This document shows, in pieces, positions 18,604-27,646 of a stretch of DNA of 64,000 nt. The stretch is from positions 1 through 64,000 of the forward strand of contig CAYWSL010000008.1 in the NCBI GenBank assembly GCA_964460665.1, written 5' to 3'. Under the pieces are notes generated by a model. It worked only from the letters and a program-made list of their open reading frames with translations, was not told the DNA's origin and ran no database searches. The position numbers were made by a program, and so were the translations under genes. The stretch is from K23-9 sp964460665. Lineage in GTDB: Bacteria; Planctomycetota; Planctomycetia; Pirellulales; Pirellulaceae. Every line of letters starts with the position of its first letter. Position 1 is the first letter of the stretch.

Positions 18604-19086
18604 CTACGCGTCGCGAAACTCGATTTTTAGAATTTTGAACTTACTAGTTCCGGCAGGGATATCAACTTCAGCGACTTCGCCAACCTTCTTGCCGATCAAT
18701 CCTTGGCCGAACGGGCTGGTCACCAAGATTTTCCCGACATTGTAATCTTCTTCGCCAGCGCCCACCAACGTAAACTCTTCTTCGTCGCCGTAGGCCATGT
18801 CTTCAACCGTCACAGTACAACCAAAGACAACTTCGTCTTTGGGCAGCTGCGACATATCGACGATGGTTGCACGAGCGATCTTGCTTTTCAGCTGATCGAT
18901 CTTGGCTTGCAGCTTGCCTTGGTTTTCGCGCTGCGCGTGATACTCGGCGTTCTCTTTCAAGTCGCCTTCTTCGCGCGCTTCAGCCAACTTTTCGGTGATC
19001 GCTGGAAGCTCTTCGTTTTCCATCCGAGCGATATCGGCTTTGATTTTGTTGTAGCCCTCTCGGGTCATCGGCACCGAATCATGCAT
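18604..19086 (-). CDS. greA: Transcription elongation factor GreA
   Basis: A 160-residue GreA, which stimulates transcript cleavage by backtracked RNA polymerase. The N-terminal coiled coil carries MTREGYNKIKADIARME and the conserved tip EEGDLKENAEYHAQRE with its acidic residues. The C-terminal FKBP-like domain shows VTSPFGQGLIGKKVGE. The start is set at the ATG 19086, which is 6 nt after GGGAGAGGG and gives the usual length; the open frame upstream to 19146 adds 20 unconserved residues. It lies downstream of yacG and upstream of a membrane protein gene on the same strand. Confidence 0.95.
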   Translation of the reverse strand: MHDSVPMTREGYNKIKADIARMENEELPAITEKLAEAREEGDLKENAEYHAQRENQGKLQAKIDQLKSKIARATIVDMSQLPKDEVVFGCTVTVEDMAYGDEEEFTLVGAGEEDYNVGKILVTSPFGQGLIGKKVGEVAEVDIPAGTSKFKILKIEFRDA

Positions 19087-19313
19087 GGCACCCTCTCCCA
19101 CATTCAACTTGACTGGCGAACAAAAAAGAGAACCTTTTCCAATCACTCGGAAAAGGTTCTGGACGTTTGTAGGTCAATATCTTTGCTGGTCACGCAGCAG
19201 TTGTAAAGTATCCCTGGCGATTGCTCGGGACGGCCCAATCGCCCCTAACTAGGCAAATCGGGCACCGAAAGTAGCTAAATCGCTGAACGAGACACCACCA
19301 AGCAAGAAGCCGA

Positions 19314-19571
19314 TCAGTCACCTGGGGTCGTATCGGAACGATCATCGTCGTCATCAGATCGGTCGTTGGCTGCGTAGGTTGGAGTTTCTCCGTGACCACC
19401 TTCGTGCGGCACGCCAATCTCCTCGTCCAACCAGCGACCCAGGTCAATCAACTGGCACTTCTCACTGCAGAACGGCGGCGTGGGTGTTTCGTCCATTAGG
19501 AACGTCCGCCCACAGCTTGAGCAAACCATTTGCAAGGGATCGCGTTTGTTACTGGATTTCGATAGACGCAT
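19314..19571 (-). CDS. yacG: DNA gyrase inhibitor YacG (zinc ribbon)
   Basis: An 85-residue YacG-like protein. It has the two Cys pairs of the zinc ribbon, CSSCGR and PFCSEKCQLIDLG, followed by the hallmark RWLDEEIGVP. In enterobacteria YacG binds GyrB and inhibits gyrase. The C-terminal third is a disordered Asp-rich tail (RSDDDDDRSD), longer and more acidic than usual. The ATG is clear. The gene lies 228 nt upstream of greA with no gene between them; the N-terminal part alone carries the family signal. Confidence 0.85.
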   Translation of the reverse strand: MRLSKSSNKRDPLQMVCSSCGRTFLMDETPTPPFCSEKCQLIDLGRWLDEEIGVPHEGGHGETPTYAANDRSDDDDDRSDTTPGD

Positions 19572-19619
19572 GGCGAAAGTTGAAGGAGTGAACAGCTTGG
19601 TTGAAAGGGGGTGAGGTTG

Positions 19620-20267
19620 CTATCTGGGAAGCTTCAAAAGTAGATCACGAATTTGCTGGTGTACATCCGACGTCGCACGGACGACAAGTAGTCGCCGCAT
19701 CGCAAAGTAATGGATAGAGCCTGAGCCGCCGTTGGTATCCCAGAAATCGGGCGCGACGACACGTTCGATCAATTCTACCAGCTGCCAGCCGTTGTCCGCG
19801 CCGCCAGCCTGGGCGCCCTTGGCGGCAAGCGATTGTCGCTTCGATTGGGATTGCTCGCGCGACTGGCTGGACGATTCCTTATCCGCCGCCGCCTTCACCG
19901 CCTTAGCGGCTTCGGCCAATGCAGTGTCGACATCAGACGACAAGCTTTCCGGTCGGGGAACTTTATCGTGTCGAAGGCGTCCCTTTTTCTTACTAGCAAG
20001 GGATAGCAGACGTCGCCGGATTTTTATGGCGTCGTCTTGCAGCATTTGGCTTTGCGAATAGCGGTCATCACGCCGCAGGACGACGTACAGATCGCAAAGC
20101 GCTGTCAACGCAGCATCCTTCTGATTGGGGTCTTTCAGAGTGGCCTCGCTGCGTAGCAAATCTCGTGTTTGGTTGCGTAGTGTCGTCAACGAGACCGTTT
20201 CTGGCTTGGCGTCGTCCGCTTTTGAAGGTTGCGTATGCGACACACAGGCAAGGAAAAACGCTGTCAT
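19620..20267 (-). CDS. Hypothetical secreted protein with secretin-like short repeat domain at the end
   Basis: A 215-residue protein, probably exported, starting with a short signal sequence (MTAFFLACVSHTQPSKA). A helical region with charged repeats follows (YVVLRRDDRYSQSQMLQDDA), then a Lys/Ala/Gln/Ser-rich stretch. The C-terminal block, WQLVELIERVVAPDFWDTNG and RRLLVVRATSDVHQQIRDLL, resembles the short domain found in secretins and TonB-linked proteins, which recurs in planctomycete exported proteins. The frame stays open to 20828, but that part is antisense to the retropepsin gene and is not credible as coding. The ATG at 20267 is therefore chosen. It is divergent from the retropepsin gene. 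Confidence 0.6.
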   Translation of the reverse strand: MTAFFLACVSHTQPSKADDAKPETVSLTTLRNQTRDLLRSEATLKDPNQKDAALTALCDLYVVLRRDDRYSQSQMLQDDAIKIRRRLLSLASKKKGRLRHDKVPRPESLSSDVDTALAEAAKAVKAAADKESSSQSREQSQSKRQSLAAKGAQAGGADNGWQLVELIERVVAPDFWDTNGGSGSIHYFAMRRLLVVRATSDVHQQIRDLLLKLPR

Positions 20268-20361
20268 TAAGGCGCACTGGATCCCGCGTCGTGGTATCGC
20301 TGATACACTGAATTGGATGAAACGAACGTTCCAAATGAAATTGGCTAAGAAACAAGATCGC

Positions 20362-21540
20362 ATGTTTAGTCCCTCGATGGATGAATCTGAACAGAAACCG
20401 ATGCGAGGCGTGAGAAAAAACGTGGCGACAGTCGGCCAGGGATCACAAAAATCCAAAGGCTGGCTGTTTGTTGTCGTGCTGGCCGTTTTTCTGTTCGGCA
20501 TCCCCATCTCAGCACTCTTCGCACAAGACCCACCAACGACCAAAAAGTTCAGTCCGCAAGTTGTGGCGAAGGCCGAAAAGATTCTAAAGGAAATCGGATT
20601 GCGGCAAAGTGGAAAAACGATCAGTTCTTCAAAGTCGGGTGAGATCTCGAGAGCAATAACGGGACTGATCCGCGAAAAACGGCAGCTGAAGCTGATCAAC
20701 AAAGAATGGACAGCCTCCAGCGAAGCAGTGTCGCTGTTGCAGGCAAAGATCAAGCAAATGGACATTACCGAGGGCGAACTGAGCCTGAAGCTTGCTGCCA
20801 TATCGGCGGATGATATTTCAGCCCGCAACGGAATCGTCGCTTTGATTAACGCAGGCCGAATCCAAGTGAAGTTGCTTCGCGATCAACTTACCCAGGCTCG
20901 CGAAGCCGTTGCAAAGAAACGCCAGGCTGTTGGCACCGCCGAATCCGAGTATGCCGAAACGGTCTTGGCGATCCGCAAGGATTTCGATGCATTGCATTCT
21001 CAGCTGGCCAAGGATCTGGCAAGCGAAAAGGTTAAAATCTCGCTGAATGTGATGACAACCAACAACAAAACTCCCGCTGATTTGACGGCGAAAAAGATCC
21101 TCGGTTCGTTAGAGAAACGAATCACCCGTCTTGAGCAAGAAGTGTTTCGTGCATCGATTCCGCTGGAGGCTGAATCCAGCGGAGCGCTATTCGTTAATGT
21201 TGTGGTTGGCACCAAGAATGTCCGCATGGTGCTGGATAGCGGTGCTTCGTTGATCTGCTTGCCCGCTGATACCGCCAAAGCGTTAGGTGTCACGGTTCCC
21301 AAGGATGCAACGGAGCTTCGGCTAGCGCTTGCTGATGGTCGCGAGATTCCTGCTCATGCCGTGATCTTGCCCCGAGTTCGTGTCGGCGAGTTTGAAGCAA
21401 AGAACGTTCGCACGGCGGTTCTGCATCCCCAAGCGAACAACGCCGAGCCGCTGCTGGGAATGAGCTTTCTGGGGAACTTTAAGTTCGAGATCAACGCCAA
21501 CGAGAAATCACTGACGATGTTGCGAGTGTCGGCTGAGTGA
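20362..21540 (+). CDS. Membrane-anchored retropepsin-like aspartic protease with coiled coil
   Basis: About 392 residues. A membrane helix near residue 35-50 (WLFVVVLAVFLFGIPISALFA) is followed by a long charged helical segment (about 70-240, predicted coiled coil, rich in Lys/Glu/Gln/Ala). The C-terminal 120 residues form a clan-AA retropepsin-like domain with catalytic Asp in MVLDSGASLICLP and the second conserved loop in EPLLGMSFLGNFKFEI. Such single-domain proteases act as homodimers. The exact start is unclear (20317, 20335, 20362, 20377 and 20401 are all ATGs without a strong ribosome binding site); I use 20362. It is divergent from the secreted hypothetical gene; the natural substrate is unknown. 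Confidence 0.8.
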   Translation: MFSPSMDESEQKPMRGVRKNVATVGQGSQKSKGWLFVVVLAVFLFGIPISALFAQDPPTTKKFSPQVVAKAEKILKEIGLRQSGKTISSSKSGEISRAITGLIREKRQLKLINKEWTASSEAVSLLQAKIKQMDITEGELSLKLAAISADDISARNGIVALINAGRIQVKLLRDQLTQAREAVAKKRQAVGTAESEYAETVLAIRKDFDALHSQLAKDLASEKVKISLNVMTTNNKTPADLTAKKILGSLEKRITRLEQEVFRASIPLEAESSGALFVNVVVGTKNVRMVLDSGASLICLPADTAKALGVTVPKDATELRLALADGREIPAHAVILPRVRVGEFEAKNVRTAVLHPQANNAEPLLGMSFLGNFKFEINANEKSLTMLRVSAE

Positions 21541-21663
21541 AGCCGCCGCCAGATGATGCACGAGTGCGATAGAGATTAGGATTACGATGACGAGTAAAAT
21601 CATGACTTGGGGCGATAGGTTCGCATCTTTTCTTCATCTTAACCCTGCTCGCAATCTGAATCT

Positions 21664-22914
21664 CTAGTGGTTGACGGTGGTGCGTAGAGGGTTGAGCGGA
21701 ATTTTGCCGCGTGTCGTGCGAGCTCGCAGTGGATTGATTGGCTGGCGTAAATTCGCCTTCGCTACAGCGGGCTGGCTTGTCGGCAGCGGTCCAGGCTTGA
21801 CTTCCGTCAGGTGAACGGGTTCGGAACGCTTTACCAATCGAGCACTTTCGCGATTGATATCGGTTTCAATCTTTGTCTCCGCTTTTGGCAGCGACTCAGC
21901 TTCTGTCGCTGCGATCTGTGTTGCTTCGCTCGTATCTGGTTCGCTGGCTTCCGTCTTGACTTCACGCTGGGTGGTGACGAAATCCACTACTGGTTGATTC
22001 ATGGAAGGCGGGATCAATGCAACTGGAATCGTTTCGCCGTCGTTAGACAATTGCGAAATCGCAAACATTCGTCCGCTACTATCTCGGGTCAACAAACCTT
22101 CTTCGTCGGTTGCGTTGAAAGCGAACGCGCAGTATCCGCCACGACCAATCGCCATCAGTCCATGCACGCCGGTCTGGATGCCCTGAATGCGAAATTGACC
22201 AACGGCATTCGCGACTGTTTTGCCAACCGGAGCCCCGTTCCTGAAGATGATGATATTGGTGCCTTGCAGGCCGCTTTGGCGTGACCGAGGGTCCATCAGG
22301 GAAATCAACTTGCCCCGCAGCGAGCCGTCGGCACCCAACTGAATTTTGAATTCAAACGCTTCGCTAGTCAGTTGCTTGATTGCAAGGTTATGGTTCAACC
22401 GATCGGCAAGTAGGCGTTCCCCGGTGGGTAAGTTGTTTTGCATGACAGTGTGAACGATATCGGATTTGACGTTCATCATCGTCATCTGGAGTGGCCGGAT
22501 TTGATCAGCCACTTCAAAATCCAATCCAAAGATGTCCGTCGCTGCATCGGTCGCCGCTCCAAGTGATCGGATTCCAACCACGATTGCACTGTGCAGTTCG
22601 CCTTGTTGCGTGCGCTTGCTGGCTAAAACCGCGTGCAGGCCTTCATTGATGTCTTCCAAGACTGCTTTGCCGTTTTGGTCAGCAACGAAGTCACGTGTTT
22701 CGCCGTCAGAACTGATCAGTCGGATGTCAGCACCAGCCAAAGAAACATCACTTTCGATCGTGTTTAGCTGAACTTCGATCATGGCATCGCTAGGCGAGAA
22801 CCACGCAATGTTGTCGCTGGGCAAACGTTTTTCGGTTTGCTGTTGTTGGGCGTTAGCCACTGCAATGGTTGTAAGAAAGATGGTCAACAGACAGCTAGTT
22901 CGTGCAATGGCCAC
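21664..22914 (-). CDS. Hypothetical secreted protein with two carboxypeptidase-regulatory-like domains
   Basis: About 416 residues starting at a GTG (22914) with GGAG 7 nt upstream; a TTG at 22986 with AGGA is a second possibility and would lengthen the N-terminus. A signal peptide (SCLLTIFLTTIAVANA) leads to a Gln-rich start. One beta-sandwich-like unit follows (ADIRLISSDGETRDFVADQ, EDINEGLHAVLASKR), then a second (NIIIFRNGAPVGKTVANAVG, GIQTGVHGLMAIGRGGYCAF). The last 120 residues are low-complexity, rich in Ser/Thr/Glu, then Arg/Pro/Leu (NPLRARTTRGKIPLNPLRT). Such modules usually add beta-sandwich surface to exported proteins. Function is unknown. Confidence 0.7.
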   Translation of the reverse strand: MAIARTSCLLTIFLTTIAVANAQQQQTEKRLPSDNIAWFSPSDAMIEVQLNTIESDVSLAGADIRLISSDGETRDFVADQNGKAVLEDINEGLHAVLASKRTQQGELHSAIVVGIRSLGAATDAATDIFGLDFEVADQIRPLQMTMMNVKSDIVHTVMQNNLPTGERLLADRLNHNLAIKQLTSEAFEFKIQLGADGSLRGKLISLMDPRSRQSGLQGTNIIIFRNGAPVGKTVANAVGQFRIQGIQTGVHGLMAIGRGGYCAFAFNATDEEGLLTRDSSGRMFAISQLSNDGETIPVALIPPSMNQPVVDFVTTQREVKTEASEPDTSEATQIAATEAESLPKAETKIETDINRESARLVKRSEPVHLTEVKPGPLPTSQPAVAKANLRQPINPLRARTTRGKIPLNPLRTTVNH

Positions 22915-23178
22915 GGTTGTGCTCCAGCGTAGGCGACGGACATCCCTCAGGATCGAAGAGGAATGCGCGCGGAGAGATTGGATCAAGAGTTTCCTAAGTG
23001 AAACCTAAACCGTGGGAGATCAAATGGGGGCACAAAGACGTTACCCCAATGCTGAATCTTGTTTTGACGTTCGCATCAACACGCGTGTGACAACACCAAC
23101 ACGTCGAAGCAAATTTCTAAAGTCGGCGGTGAAGCCACCGCACAACCCAATCGCTACAAGTTAGCGGACTGCTGCAAA

Positions 23179-23994
23179 CTACGCCGCTCGATTTTTCGCT
23201 ATCACCTGTTGTGGCGAACCGACTGTATGATCGGCATCCAAATGCTCTGCTGATACATCCAATTGATGCTGGGCCACTTCATCCAGCCCGTGCGCCATTG
23301 CGAGTGCTTCGACGCCGGAGAACGCTAATGCCAAGTAGGCGAAGATCTCTGCGAATTCTTCGACCATCGCTTTCACGTTGCTCGCTTCTGTTTCCGAACT
23401 GATCTCGACCCAAAAATCGGGGCGGTCTAAAACTTGGCACATGCAACACAAATAGATTCCGGCGATGGCGAATAGCGTAACGGCCGGTTGGCGAACCAAC
23501 CAAAGGGCTTCGCCGATGACTTTGCGTCGGTCAACCCACAAGGCAGCCAAGGCAACTAGTAGCATCGGTAGGCCAACGAGGTACTTGTAAGCGTCCTCGA
23601 AAAACATGGACTCAAAAATCGAATCGGATTCGCGAGCTGCAGCGTAGCCAACCATCGCCGCACAAACGATCAATCCCGCACGGCCCACTCGGCACCAGTA
23701 AGCGGCGTAAAAGAAGCAAGCACTGGTAAAGATCGCCAAGTAGACTTGGGTCATTTCAACCGGGCCGTTTTCAGCGCCGATGAATGGCGAACCCCATCGG
23801 TTCAGCCCAAGGTAAAGGCCTTGAAAGAGCGCGAAGGCGATCACACCGTAGAACGTTAGCCGAACGGGAAACGAACAAGCCACATCCGACCATGACCAAT
23901 CTGTGAAGTCACCTAGGGACCTGGTCGTATTCCGCCTTGAATCTTCCATGACATTGCTCTGCGAGGTCTTCAGTAGCCATTTGCGCTTGCTCAT
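23179..23994 (-). CDS. Hypothetical polytopic membrane protein
   Basis: About 271 residues. Five or six hydrophobic segments: VRLTFYGVIAFALFQGLYLG, MTQVYLAIFTSACFFYAAYW, AGLIVCAAMVGYAAA, YLVGLPMLLVALAALWV, AVTLFAIAGIYLCCMCQV, and a weaker terminal one (IFAYLALAFSGVEAL). A conserved-looking acidic loop, RESDSIFESMFFEDAYKY, lies between helices. A long His/Asp tail follows the last helix. The frame opens with a TTG at 24066, but the ATGs at 23994 and 23949 are better starts. It is the only gene before the tandem-repeat array that follows aroA on the other side. I do not recognise a family. Confidence 0.6.
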   Translation of the reverse strand: MSKRKWLLKTSQSNVMEDSRRNTTRSLGDFTDWSWSDVACSFPVRLTFYGVIAFALFQGLYLGLNRWGSPFIGAENGPVEMTQVYLAIFTSACFFYAAYWCRVGRAGLIVCAAMVGYAAARESDSIFESMFFEDAYKYLVGLPMLLVALAALWVDRRKVIGEALWLVRQPAVTLFAIAGIYLCCMCQVLDRPDFWVEISSETEASNVKAMVEEFAEIFAYLALAFSGVEALAMAHGLDEVAQHQLDVSAEHLDADHTVGSPQQVIAKNRAA

Positions 23995-24144
23995 GATTAA
24001 CGAATTCGCTTCGCAGCGGAAAGAGCGATCGGCCCGCAGAGGGTGTAGCCCAGTGCATATGGTCAAGCGTTCATTGTTGGAATGCCAGTTTGAGGCCGTT
24101 TTCGCCTGACCATGCCTCTCTAAACTGCGCAGCTGCCCAGCGCC

Positions 24145-24314
24145 ATGACTAGGCCCAGTGATGACTAGGCCCAGTGATGNNNNNNNNNNNNNNNNNNNNN
24201 NNNNNNNNNNNNNNNNNNNNNNNNNNNNNNNNNNNNNNNNNNNNNNNNNNNNNNNNNNNNNNNNNNNNNNNNNNNNNNNATGACTAGGCCCAGTGATGAC
24301 TAGGCCCAGTGATG
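24145..24314. repeat. 16-bp tandem repeat array (TGACTAGG core) interrupted by 100 N
   Basis: The unit ATGACTAGGCCCAGTG is repeated head to tail, two copies plus ATG on each side of a run of exactly 100 N (24180-24279). The 35 bases before and after the N-run are identical. The last unit on the right overlaps the aroA stop codon (TAG, read on the minus strand), so the array follows the aroA gene directly. It is not a CRISPR array because units are contiguous with no spacers. The true copy number is unknown, because the N-run may hide more units or none. Confidence 0.85.
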
Positions 24315-25697
24315 CGCGCGGCCGATGAGAGCTTCTAAGTTAGCGAAAAATTCTGGGTACGTCTTTCCTGTGCACGATGGATTTAGAATTTTCACGCCTG
24401 GCACTCGTAACCCGGCCAGGCAAAGTGACATGGCCATGCGATGATCATGATACGTCTCTAGCGTCGCGCCGGTCGGCGTGGCAGGCGGATGAATGGTCAG
24501 GCCGTCTTCATGTTCGTCGACCTGGGCACCAAGTTTGCGTAGTTCGGTTGCCAAGTCACCAATGCGGTCGGTTTCTTTGAATCGATTGTGGGCTACCCCA
24601 CGAACACGCGTTGGTCCGTTGGCGAACAACGCGACGACGCTAAGCGTCTGCACGGTGTCACTGATCCGGTTCATGTCAACATCCACACCGTTTGTCGCGC
24701 GGCCAATGACACGAATTGAGTCTTCGTTGTACTGGACTTCGCACCCCATCGATTCCAGGACACTGCAAAAGCCAACGTCGCCCTGCATGGCACCCTTGTG
24801 CAAGCCGTTGACAGTGATGTCGCCACCAGTGATCGCCGCTGTCGCCCAGAAGTAACTGGCTGCCGATGCATCGGGTTCAATGTCGTATTGGATACTGCGA
24901 TAAGTGTCGCCGCCGACCGCCACCCCCAATGATTCGCCAGTTTCCGATTCATTGTCTAGTGAATGCAGTTGCACTGATGCCCCGAACGACTGCATCACTC
25001 GAGCTGTCATTTCGACGTAGGGGATCGAAACCAGTTCACCACGCACGTCAATCATCGTTGGCGCGGATCGAATGGGGGCGGCCATCATCAGCCCGCTTAA
25101 ATATTGACTGCTAACGCTACCTGCGACATCAATGCGATTGCCCGACCAGCCGTCAGAGTGAATCAACACGGGGGGGCAACCCTGCGGTGATTGAGCTTCG
25201 ATGGTGCCTTGCTGAACCGGTTTCAAAGCATCAACCAGATCGGCGATGGGACGCTGGTGCATTCGCGGAACGCCATGCAACTGATAGCATCCACCAGCCG
25301 CCGATAAGGCGGCGGTCAAAAATCGAACCGTCGTACCACTGTTGGCAATAAATAGATCGATTCGCGAGTCGCTTGCGGACTTAGATTCCCGTTTGGAAGC
25401 GTCCACGACCAGCGTCCGGCCTCCATCGTGCAGATCAACTTGGACTCCCAAGGAACGCACAGCTTCAATCATCACTTCGGTGTCTTCGCTACGAAGTGCA
25501 CCGGTTAGTTTCGATGTCCCGTCGGCAAAGGCGGCGCAGATCAACGCGCGATTGGTCAGGCTCTTGCTACCGGGGGGACGGATCGCACCGGAAACGGGAC
25601 CTCCAGGAATCACTTCCACAACGGCAGTGTCGCGTGGTGTATCGGACTGCGATTGGGTTTCGTTTTTGTGGTCGTCTTGCGGAGCGGAGTTGGCCAT
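24300..25697 (-). CDS. aroA: 3-phosphoshikimate 1-carboxyvinyltransferase (EPSP synthase)
   Basis: A 465-residue EPSP synthase of the shikimate pathway, joining shikimate-3-phosphate and PEP. The N-terminal PPGSKSLTNRALICAAFADG, NSGTTVRFLTAALS and C-terminal YHDHRMAMSLCLAGLR motifs are complete, and FKETDRIGDLATELRKLG is present. The start ATG is followed by a Gln/Asp/Ser/Thr tail of about 27 residues before the domain. The stop codon lies inside the flanking 16-bp repeat array. It lies 18 nt downstream of a small membrane-protein gene on the same strand. Confidence 0.96.
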   Translation of the reverse strand: MANSAPQDDHKNETQSQSDTPRDTAVVEVIPGGPVSGAIRPPGSKSLTNRALICAAFADGTSKLTGALRSEDTEVMIEAVRSLGVQVDLHDGGRTLVVDASKRESKSASDSRIDLFIANSGTTVRFLTAALSAAGGCYQLHGVPRMHQRPIADLVDALKPVQQGTIEAQSPQGCPPVLIHSDGWSGNRIDVAGSVSSQYLSGLMMAAPIRSAPTMIDVRGELVSIPYVEMTARVMQSFGASVQLHSLDNESETGESLGVAVGGDTYRSIQYDIEPDASAASYFWATAAITGGDITVNGLHKGAMQGDVGFCSVLESMGCEVQYNEDSIRVIGRATNGVDVDMNRISDTVQTLSVVALFANGPTRVRGVAHNRFKETDRIGDLATELRKLGAQVDEHEDGLTIHPPATPTGATLETYHDHRMAMSLCLAGLRVPGVKILNPSCTGKTYPEFFANLEALIGRAHHWA

Positions 25698-25715
25698 CGT
25701 TTTGTCAGCGTGTCA

Positions 25716-26000
25716 TCAATCGATCGAAGAGACAGCGGCGGAGTGGTTGTTTCCAGGTAGGGCCAGTGCGCCCACGATCATGCACGCAAGTGTGAGAGTG
25801 TGGATCAACCAAACGTCGTCGCAGTAAATAACGGTTCGCAACGTCACGATGGTAATCACAACCAAAGTGAGCAAGAATTGACGCTCGGCTCGTCGCGCCT
25901 CGGCCCCACAGCAGATCTTGCTCCAAATGAGCGCCCAAATGCCGAGTAGCGGAAGAACGACAGCATCTAGTATTCCGACACATTCGGGAAGATCCGGCAT
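25716..26000 (-). CDS. Small hypothetical membrane protein
   Basis: 94 residues with three hydrophobic segments: GILDAVVLPLLGIWALIW, FLLTLVVITIVTLRTVIY and WLIHTLTLACMIVGALAL. The ATG has an AAGGG element 8 nt upstream, and the gene ends 18 nt before aroA, suggesting cotranscription. The distribution of hydrophobic segments and the good ribosome binding site make it more credible than the overlapping open frame at 25705-26208 in another frame, which lacks such structure. No family is recognised; it may be a planctomycete-specific membrane protein. Confidence 0.55.
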   Translation of the reverse strand: MPDLPECVGILDAVVLPLLGIWALIWSKICCGAEARRAERQFLLTLVVITIVTLRTVIYCDDVWLIHTLTLACMIVGALALPGNNHSAAVSSID

Positions 26001-26350
26001 ATTTGAACCCTTGCTGATTCGTGGTTGAGCCCGCGAAAAACGGGGATGACGTGAAAAGGATGCGGCCCGCTAATTGCTTGGGCGGCAAGATTTTGTCGCA
26101 GTTTCGTCGCGGTCGGCGAAAGGCGAAACTTGAGCGAATTTTCTGGAAAGGGCCGGATTCGTCGCGAAACATGCCCGTGAAACTGCCGTGCGGCCGCAGT
26201 GTTACCACAAGCCAACAATCGTCAAAGCTTTCCTCAAGGATCCATTTTCCCTAACCGATACGAACGGATAAGGCTGGTCTTCGTGCCCGAGATAGTGCAG
26301 ACGAACCAAGGATGCAAGCGAAACAAAGAGATCGCGAAACGGAAAAGATG
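26001..26350. other. Intergenic region, divergent promoters expected
   Basis: About 350 nt between the small membrane protein gene (minus) and the lipoprotein gene (plus). It must hold the promoters of the aroA operon and of the lipoprotein gene, but I can see no convincing -35/-10 pair, RNA gene or repeat in it. Short open frames here have no supporting motif. Confidence 0.5.
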
Positions 26351-26905
26351 ATGGCTATCAAGATCGATCAAAACGCAGCTGTCCCTCAGCAAGCAAGCAG
26401 ATTCGTTTCACCAGTGCGCATACCTTCGGTGATCGTTGCTCTGTTGTGTGGCCTGATGTTGATTTCGCTGGCAGGCTGTCGGTTGTGCGACAACAGCGAG
26501 GACTTTGCCTACCCAACCTATGGTGGGGCATGGCAACGAACGGTGCGTGACAGTGGTCGCGTTGGTAGTGTGTTTGATCCAGCCGGCGCGCGTTCTTCAA
26601 CACTGGTTGGTCGTGACACGACAGAACCAGTTGACGAGCAACTGCGGCGGCTTCGAGGGACAAACGAAGAGGAGAAGAAAGAACGCCCTGAGAACATGTT
26701 CAGAGACGAAGACGAAGACGAAGACGAAGATACTGACACAGACGGCGCGGAAGATCTGCCACCACCACGAGAATCCCTGGAAGATGGCAGTCTAGAAGAC
26801 GGCGAAGATCCAAAGCTAGAAGAGGAGAAACGCAAGCTTCGCGAGGAGTCGTTCGAGAGTATCAAAGTGATCGAAGGTGAGCCGCTTCCACCACTACTAC
26901 GATAG
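26351..26905 (+). CDS. Hypothetical lipoprotein with acidic disordered region
   Basis: About 184 residues. A membrane helix ending in a lipobox (VALLCGLMLISLAGC) indicates export and lipid anchoring at the Cys. A short structured part follows (YPTYGGAWQRTVRDSG), then a region with very strong acidic bias (RDEDEDEDEDTDTDGAED) and a Glu/Lys-rich tail ending EGEPLPPLLR. The ATG at 26351 is chosen because GGA lies 8 nt upstream; ATGs at 26312 and 26348 would add little. It lies 135 nt upstream of apt on the same strand. No family recognised. Confidence 0.65.
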   Translation: MAIKIDQNAAVPQQASRFVSPVRIPSVIVALLCGLMLISLAGCRLCDNSEDFAYPTYGGAWQRTVRDSGRVGSVFDPAGARSSTLVGRDTTEPVDEQLRRLRGTNEEEKKERPENMFRDEDEDEDEDTDTDGAEDLPPPRESLEDGSLEDGEDPKLEEEKRKLREESFESIKVIEGEPLPPLLR

Positions 26906-27040
26906 TTCGCGGGTTGTAGCGGCGTGTTTCACACCTTGAATTGGCGGGCTCTTCCAAGAGGCTTTGTGCTGGCTTAGTCTGTTCCGTGGGGAAACGCTCT
27001 GTTTTCTCGCTTACAGAACCATCACCACGGACTGCCAACG

Positions 27041-27595
27041 ATGATCGATTTACGCCGTTTTGTGCGCGACATTCCTGACTATCCCAAACCGGGAATTCTG
27101 TTTCGCGACATCACGCCGCTCTTGGCTGATCCGGAAGCTCTTGCTGCTGCCGCCGAGGCGCTCGCCAAGCCCTTTGAAGACATGGACATTGACATCGTCG
27201 CGGCAGCTGAAGCACGTGGCTTCATTTTTGCGGCGCCGATGGCGATGAAACTGGGGGCGGGATTCGTGCCGATTCGCAAACCTGGCAAGTTGCCGTTCAA
27301 GTTCCATTCGTTCGCTTACGAATTGGAATATGGCAGTGACGAACTGCAAATGCACGTCGACGGTGTCAAACCAGGTCAACGTGTTGTGATCGTCGACGAC
27401 TTGTTGGCCACAGGCGGAACGATGGAAGCGTGCTGCCGACTGCTGGAGAAGTGCGACGCGGAAATCGTCGGCTGTTCATTCTTGATTCACTTGGCACCGC
27501 TAGGCGGTCACGCACGCCTCAGTCCTTATGACGTGCACTCAGTGATTCGCTACGACCAAGATGATCAAGAAGCAGAGCTGAGCATTCAGAATTAG
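27041..27595 (+). CDS. apt: Adenine phosphoribosyltransferase
   Basis: A 184-residue APRT of purine salvage, making AMP from adenine and PRPP. The family N-terminus RRFVRDIPDYPKPGILFRDI is complete, with AAEARGFIFAAPMA and the PRPP-binding loop VVIVDDLLATGGTMEA. Length is normal for the family. It lies downstream of a lipoprotein gene and upstream of the convergent PilZ gene. The ATG directly follows the intergenic sequence without a strong ribosome binding site, as is common in this organism. Confidence 0.96.
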   Translation: MIDLRRFVRDIPDYPKPGILFRDITPLLADPEALAAAAEALAKPFEDMDIDIVAAAEARGFIFAAPMAMKLGAGFVPIRKPGKLPFKFHSFAYELEYGSDELQMHVDGVKPGQRVVIVDDLLATGGTMEACCRLLEKCDAEIVGCSFLIHLAPLGGHARLSPYDVHSVIRYDQDDQEAELSIQN

Positions 27596-27646
27596 TTCGT
27601 AGGACAGGTCCTGGCCGACGAGCCTCAGACGCCGATCGGTCGTGCG

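Noticed and set aside
20268..20828. N-terminal half of the 402-residue minus-strand frame
   Set aside because: It lies antisense to the retropepsin gene and shows no family match. Only the part downstream of 20267 reads like an exported protein, so the gene was cut there.
24145..24314. Tandem array considered as a CRISPR
   Set aside because: Units are contiguous, 16 bp long and have no spacers; no cas gene is in the window. The same applies to the other three arrays.
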